Positions 60,259-64,000 of a DNA stretch of 64,000 bases are shown here, one piece after another. Source of the DNA: Flagellimonas maritima (GTDB taxonomy: Bacteria; Bacteroidota; Bacteroidia; Flavobacteriales; Flavobacteriaceae). Numbering within the stretch: position 1 is the stretch's first letter; each line of letters starts with the position of its first letter. A program made the position numbers and the translations under genes. The notes beneath the pieces were generated by a model that saw only the letters and a list, made by a program, of their open reading frames with translations, was not told where the DNA came from and did no database searches. Location of the stretch: NCBI RefSeq assembly GCF_003269425.1, contig NZ_CP030104.1:3195001-3259000 (forward strand). The letters are read 5' to 3'.

Positions 60259-60319
60259 AGATGTCATGGGCTTAAAGCCAAGAAAGTAACCGAAAAACTT
60301 TTCGGACTACATGACATTT
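60259..60319 (+). ncRNA. Three-way-junction leader, possible riboswitch or attenuator (unclassified)
   Basis: ATGTCATG (60261-60268) pairs with CATGACAT (60310-60317), extended by two pairs. Inside are a 4-bp hairpin (GGCT 60269-60272 with AGCC 60276-60279) and a 6-bp hairpin (CCGAAA 60290-60295 with TTTCGG 60300-60305). T-rich sequence follows. It lies 31 nt before the MATE start codon. No known class matches; the purine class was considered because ACTA precedes the closing helix, but its core TTTCTACC is absent. A terminator-like function is possible. Confidence 0.4.
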
Positions 60320-60349
60320 TTATTCTTTTTTCACACATAATTTTTTATA

Positions 60350-61759
60350 ATGACACATATCAATATATCTTTTTTTAAAAAATCACTTCGCTATTTCTGG
60401 ATTGCTATTTCTGGGAAAGAAACAGATTTTACTACTGGGAGTATACGCAAAGCTATTTTTATGCTTTCCATTCCCATGATTCTGGAAATGCTGATGGAAT
60501 CCATTTTTGCTCTTGTGGACATTGCCTACGTCTCACAGGTCAGTGTAAACGCTGTAGCTACCATAGGTTTGACCGAATCCGTAATTACATTGGTTTATGC
60601 GTTGGCAATAGGCCTAAGCATGGCTGCTACCGCTATAGTTGCCCGCAGAATAGGGGAGAAGGATGTTCAAGGTGCTAGAGTGGCCGCAGTACAGGCCATT
60701 GGTCTAGGGGTTCTTATTTCAATTATGCTGGGCATAGTGGGTATATTTTATGCCAAGGAGATTCTGGCATTGATGGGGGGTGAGCCCGATTTAATCGAAG
60801 AAGGCTACGGCTACACTAAATTTTTAATTGGCGGTAACATTACGATTATGCTATTGTTCATGATCAATGCTATTTTTAGGGGAGCAGGAGATGCCTCAAT
60901 AGCAATGTGGGCTTTGGTACTTTCCAATGGCTTAAATATAGTTTTAGACCCAATATTTATATTTGGCTGGGGACCTATTCCGGAATATGGAGTAATGGGA
61001 GCTGCCATTGCAACCAATATAGGCCGTGGAACAGCAGTACTTTTCCAATTGGGAATTTTATTCTTTGGGTGGAGCAAGATAAAACTCGTTTTGAAAGACC
61101 TGATACTCGATATGAAGGTCATGGTCAATTTAGTTAAGGTTTCGTTGGGAGGTATTGCACAATTTTTAATTGGAACTTCAAGCTGGGTATTTTTAATGCG
61201 GATAATGTCCGAGTTTGGTAGTGAAGTTCTGGCAGGGTACACTATTGCCATTAGAGTGATGATGTTTACACTAATGCCATCATGGGGAATGAGCAATGCT
61301 GCTGCAACATTGGTAGGACAGAATCTTGGAGCCAAACAGCCTGAAAGGGCTGAAGTATCTGTTTGGAAAACAGGAAAGTATAATGCTTATTTCATGGGAT
61401 TGGTTTCCTTAGTTTATTTGATTTTTGCCAAGAGTATTATTTCGTGGTTCAATGCAACACCAAGTGTCGTAGCGAATGGAGCTTTATGTCTTCAGGTAAT
61501 TGCAATAGGATATGTATTCTATGCATATGGGATGGTGGTGACGCAAGCGTTTAATGGTTCTGGCGATACCAAGACCCCCACAAAAATCAATTTTTTCTCT
61601 TTTTGGATGTTCCAGTTGCCTTTGGCATACATTGCGGCCATAGTTTTGGATTGGGGAGCGATGGGTGTTTTTGTCGCAATAACGGCGGCCGAGGTTCTAT
61701 TGGCCATTATGGCAATTATATGGTTTAAAAAAGGAAATTGGAAGCAGGTACAAGTGTAG
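60350..61759 (+). CDS. MATE family efflux transporter
   Basis: The 469-residue protein has about twelve membrane helices and the usual IRKAIFMLSIPMILEMLMES opening, with the duplicated halves beginning near residues 30 and 250. It exports cationic drugs or metabolites using Na or H gradients. Substrate unknown. The next gene starts 34 bp downstream. Confidence 0.92.
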   Translation: MTHINISFFKKSLRYFWIAISGKETDFTTGSIRKAIFMLSIPMILEMLMESIFALVDIAYVSQVSVNAVATIGLTESVITLVYALAIGLSMAATAIVARRIGEKDVQGARVAAVQAIGLGVLISIMLGIVGIFYAKEILALMGGEPDLIEEGYGYTKFLIGGNITIMLLFMINAIFRGAGDASIAMWALVLSNGLNIVLDPIFIFGWGPIPEYGVMGAAIATNIGRGTAVLFQLGILFFGWSKIKLVLKDLILDMKVMVNLVKVSLGGIAQFLIGTSSWVFLMRIMSEFGSEVLAGYTIAIRVMMFTLMPSWGMSNAAATLVGQNLGAKQPERAEVSVWKTGKYNAYFMGLVSLVYLIFAKSIISWFNATPSVVANGALCLQVIAIGYVFYAYGMVVTQAFNGSGDTKTPTKINFFSFWMFQLPLAYIAAIVLDWGAMGVFVAITAAEVLLAIMAIIWFKKGNWKQVQV

Positions 61760-61793
61760 GTGTTTTGTATATTTAACCTAAAGTTTTTCTATT

Positions 61794-62957
61794 ATGGACC
61801 AAAAAGGTATAAATACCACGTGTACCCATACGGGAGAGTTGGAAGATCTACAATTTAAAGGGGCTGTTTCTCCACTGTATATGAGTACTTCGTATCAATT
61901 TGAAGATGTAGCTATAAAACGATATCCAAGATATTTCAACACACCCAATCAAGAAGCACTATGTAAAAAATTAGCGGCTTTGGAACATGCCGAAGCCGCT
62001 TTGATTTTTGGTAGTGGAATGGCGGCGATCAGCACGGCCTTAATGGCATTTTTAAGAGCGGATGATCATATTGTGCTCCAGCAAACGTTATATGGAGGAA
62101 CTTACAACTTTGCCGTTACCCAGTTTGAAAAATATGGGATAAGCTATTCTTTTACCAATGGATGGACCGTTGCTGATTTTGAAAAAGAAATCAAACCGAA
62201 TACGAAAGTGATTTATATAGAAACCCCTTCTAATCCATTATTGACGATAACAGATTTAAAAGGAATTGGTCAGTTGGCACAAAAGCATGGTATATTATCC
62301 ATGATAGACAATACGTTTGCAAGCCCCATAAACCAAAACCCGATTGATTTTGGGATTGACATAGTACTCCACAGTGCTACAAAGTATATGGGCGGACATT
62401 CGGATATTTGTGCAGGAGTAATTGCTTCGTCCCAAGAAAACATGGATATGATTTTTCAGACGGCAATCTGTTTCGGTGGCAGTTTAAGTGATTACACGGT
62501 TTGGCTTTTGGAAAGGAGCATCAAGACTATGGCGATTCGGGTCAAGGCCCAAAATGAAAATGCCATGAAGATGGCCACTTATCTAAGTGAAAGCAGAGAT
62601 GTTGAAAATGTCTATTATCCTGGTCTTGAAACCCATCCAGACCACGAATTGGCCAAATCACAAATGAGGGGATTTGGTGGAATGCTTTCTTTTGAATTGG
62701 ATTCCAGTATCGATGCATCTTTATTTTTTAAAAATCTTCGACTCGTAAAACCTTCAATGAGCTTGGCAGGAATAGAAAGTACAATGCTTTCACCAACACA
62801 GACATCACATGCATTAATGACCCCTGAAGACAGGGAAAAACAAAGCATTAAGGACACACTTATAAGATTTTCCTTGGGGATTGAAGAAATGGAGGATTTG
62901 ATTCAAGATATTGAACAAGCTATTGCCAAGGTAAAATCAATATCTGTACCTGTATAA
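61794..62957 (+). CDS. Trans-sulfuration PLP enzyme (cystathionine gamma-synthase / methionine gamma-lyase family)
   Basis: The 387-residue protein has AALIFGSGMAAISTALMAF (PLP phosphate-binding), IYIETPSNPLLTITDL, and the PLP lysine in LHSATKYMGGHSDI. The C-terminal SLAGIESTMLSPTQTSHA is typical. It could be a cystathionine synthase or lyase or a methionine gamma-lyase; the family is too uniform to tell by eye. It is 9 bp upstream of bshB1, linking it to cysteine supply for bacillithiol. Confidence 0.9.
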   Translation: MDQKGINTTCTHTGELEDLQFKGAVSPLYMSTSYQFEDVAIKRYPRYFNTPNQEALCKKLAALEHAEAALIFGSGMAAISTALMAFLRADDHIVLQQTLYGGTYNFAVTQFEKYGISYSFTNGWTVADFEKEIKPNTKVIYIETPSNPLLTITDLKGIGQLAQKHGILSMIDNTFASPINQNPIDFGIDIVLHSATKYMGGHSDICAGVIASSQENMDMIFQTAICFGGSLSDYTVWLLERSIKTMAIRVKAQNENAMKMATYLSESRDVENVYYPGLETHPDHELAKSQMRGFGGMLSFELDSSIDASLFFKNLRLVKPSMSLAGIESTMLSPTQTSHALMTPEDREKQSIKDTLIRFSLGIEEMEDLIQDIEQAIAKVKSISVPV

Positions 62958-62966
62958 AAGAAATTT

Positions 62967-63689
62967 ATGAAATTAGATATTTTAGTATTTGGTGCTCACC
63001 CTGATGATGCGGAATTGGGTGCCGGGGGAACCATCGCAAAAGAAATTTCCAGAGGAAAAAAAGTTGGAATTATTGATTTAACACGTGGTGAACTTGGAAC
63101 AAGGGGTTCCGCAGAGATTAGAGATAAGGAAGCTACTAGAGCTGGTCAAATTTTGGGTGTTACTGTCCGGGAAAATATGGAATTCTCCGATGGTTTTTTT
63201 GTCAATGACAAAGCCCATCAACTTGAAATCATTAAAATGGTAAGAAAATACCGCCCCAATATTGTGCTCTGTAATGCAATAGATGATCGCCACATCGACC
63301 ACGCAAAGGGGAGTCGATTGGTCAGTGACGCCTGTTTTTTAAGCGGTTTGGTGAAAATTGATACTAAAATGGACGGTGATGAAGAATGGCAGAATGCATG
63401 GCGTCCCAAGGTTGTTTATCATTACATACAATGGAAAAATATAGAACCTGATTTTGCAGTCGATGTTTCAGGTTTTATCGAAAAAAAAACAGACTCCATC
63501 CTTGCATACAGTTCCCAATTTTTTGACCCGGACAGTGATGAACCGGAAACTCCCATAAGTAGCAAAAATTTTATAGACAGTGTAAATTACAGAGCTAGGG
63601 ATTTAGGGCGATTAATAGGTGTGGAACATGCGGAAGGGTTTACTGCGGAAAGGCATTTAGCCGTAGATAATTTGGATGATTTGATTTGA
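62967..63689 (+). CDS. bshB1: Bacillithiol biosynthesis deacetylase BshB1
   Basis: The 240-residue PIG-L enzyme removes the acetyl group from GlcNAc-malate. It starts LDILVFGAHPDDAELGAGGTI (HPDD zinc motif), then DLTRGELGTRGSAEIRDKEA, and DDRHIDHAKGSRL carries the third ligand. The product is joined to cysteine by BshC. Its presence implies bacillithiol as the low-molecular-weight thiol. It ends exactly where the convergent kinase gene ends. Confidence 0.95.
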   Translation: MKLDILVFGAHPDDAELGAGGTIAKEISRGKKVGIIDLTRGELGTRGSAEIRDKEATRAGQILGVTVRENMEFSDGFFVNDKAHQLEIIKMVRKYRPNIVLCNAIDDRHIDHAKGSRLVSDACFLSGLVKIDTKMDGDEEWQNAWRPKVVYHYIQWKNIEPDFAVDVSGFIEKKTDSILAYSSQFFDPDSDEPETPISSKNFIDSVNYRARDLGRLIGVEHAEGFTAERHLAVDNLDDLI

Positions 63690-64000
63690 TTAGCTTGCTT
63701 GTTGATACTTTTTTTCCGCTTTTGGTAAGGTAAAATGGAAAGATGAACCTTTGCGCAATATACTTTCTACCCAAATTTGACCTTTATTTTTAAGAATCAT
63801 TTCCTTGCACAAGGAAAGTCCGAGTCCAGTACCTTTTTCATTGTTGGTGCCGTAAGTAGTAATATTGGTCGTATTCTTAAAAATTTTATTCTGGATTTCT
63901 TTATTCATGCCAATACCGGTATCCCTGATTATAATTTCCCACATATCAGATTTTTCCTGAGCTTCAATTGTAATCAGACCATTTTCAGGGGTAAACTTTA
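63690..64000 (-). CDS. Sensor histidine kinase (partial, C-terminal ATPase end only)
   Basis: The frame is open from the window edge to 63690 and gives about 103 residues of a HATPase domain: FTPENGLITIEAQ, the G1 box IRDTGIGM, F box IFKN, and the G2 box GTGLGLSLCKEM. The H-box and sensor parts lie beyond the window, so the signal is unknown. Confidence 0.85.
   Translation of the reverse strand, partial: KFTPENGLITIEAQEKSDMWEIIIRDTGIGMNKEIQNKIFKNTTNITTYGTNNEKGTGLGLSLCKEMILKNKGQIWVESILRKGSSFHFTLPKAEKKYQQAS

Noticed and set aside
60259..60319. Purine riboswitch
   Set aside because: The ACTA before the closing helix is suggestive, but the core TTTCTACC joining strand and the kissing loops are absent.

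Overview
This AT-rich window comes from a Bacteroidota chromosome and most likely a marine member of the Flavobacteriaceae. The evidence is gliding-motility genes (gldF, gldG), a type IX secretion (T9SS) C-terminal sorting domain, a bacillithiol gene (bshB1), families largely confined to Bacteroidota (DUF4290, DUF6340, DUF2911, membrane-bound AraC regulators, DUF4212), several TAnnTTTG-type -7 promoter boxes and Na+-coupled symporters. I do not assign a genus.

Layout. (1) 1-4784 is the right end of an integrated mobile element: an excisionase-like HTH gene cut by the window edge, a lone FtsX/MacB-type ABC permease as cargo, and a tyrosine recombinase. The recombinase faces the 3' end of mnmE across a short region packed with repeats. 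The last 18 bp of mnmE look like the attachment site, the same target used by SGI1-type islands. (2) 4767-13722 is core chromosome: mnmE, a DUF4870 protein, dnaN, gldG-gldF, an ABM-domain protein, SAM hydrolase, phoH and purC. (3) 13822-22893 is an acetate (or short-chain acid) uptake and sensing module: an IS1-InsA-like zinc-ribbon/HTH protein, an outer-membrane porin, a DUF4212 small subunit with an SSS symporter, a 66-residue membrane protein, an SSS-domain histidine kinase, a receiver-only response regulator and acetyl-CoA synthetase. An exonuclease and a cNMP/CBS/DUF294 protein follow on the other strand. (4) 25648-29971 holds a membrane-anchored MutS-like ATPase, a propeller lipoprotein, a membrane AraC regulator and a tRNA-Met. 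(5) 30107-38367 is housekeeping: START-domain protein, class IV aminotransferase, YqgE, HU, fmt, recQ, an NTPase, DUF493, DUF4290 and murA (with Asp in place of the fosfomycin-target Cys). (6) 38354-45918 holds small membrane proteins, pirin, a VOC protein, an M20 amidohydrolase, a DUF6340 lipoprotein and an SRPBCC-SDR-photolyase cluster. (7) 46039-58769 holds a secreted propeller protein split from its T9SS sorting domain at a 10-T tract, DUF2911, a PIG-L deacetylase / 39-residue membrane peptide / SSS symporter operon, a lipoprotein-maf-HAD-DUF2520 operon and a fused CcsBA cytochrome c synthase. (8) 58814-64000 holds an M14 peptidase, a folded leader, the MATE / trans-sulfuration enzyme / bshB1 operon and a truncated histidine kinase.

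The strongest leads are the mnmE attachment site with its two repeat families, the acetate module with a domesticated IS1-like DNA-binding protein and a response regulator lacking an output domain, the possible phase-variable T9SS tail, and the two tiny membrane proteins encoded beside SSS-family proteins. All functional claims rest on reading the sequence and family knowledge; no database search was run.
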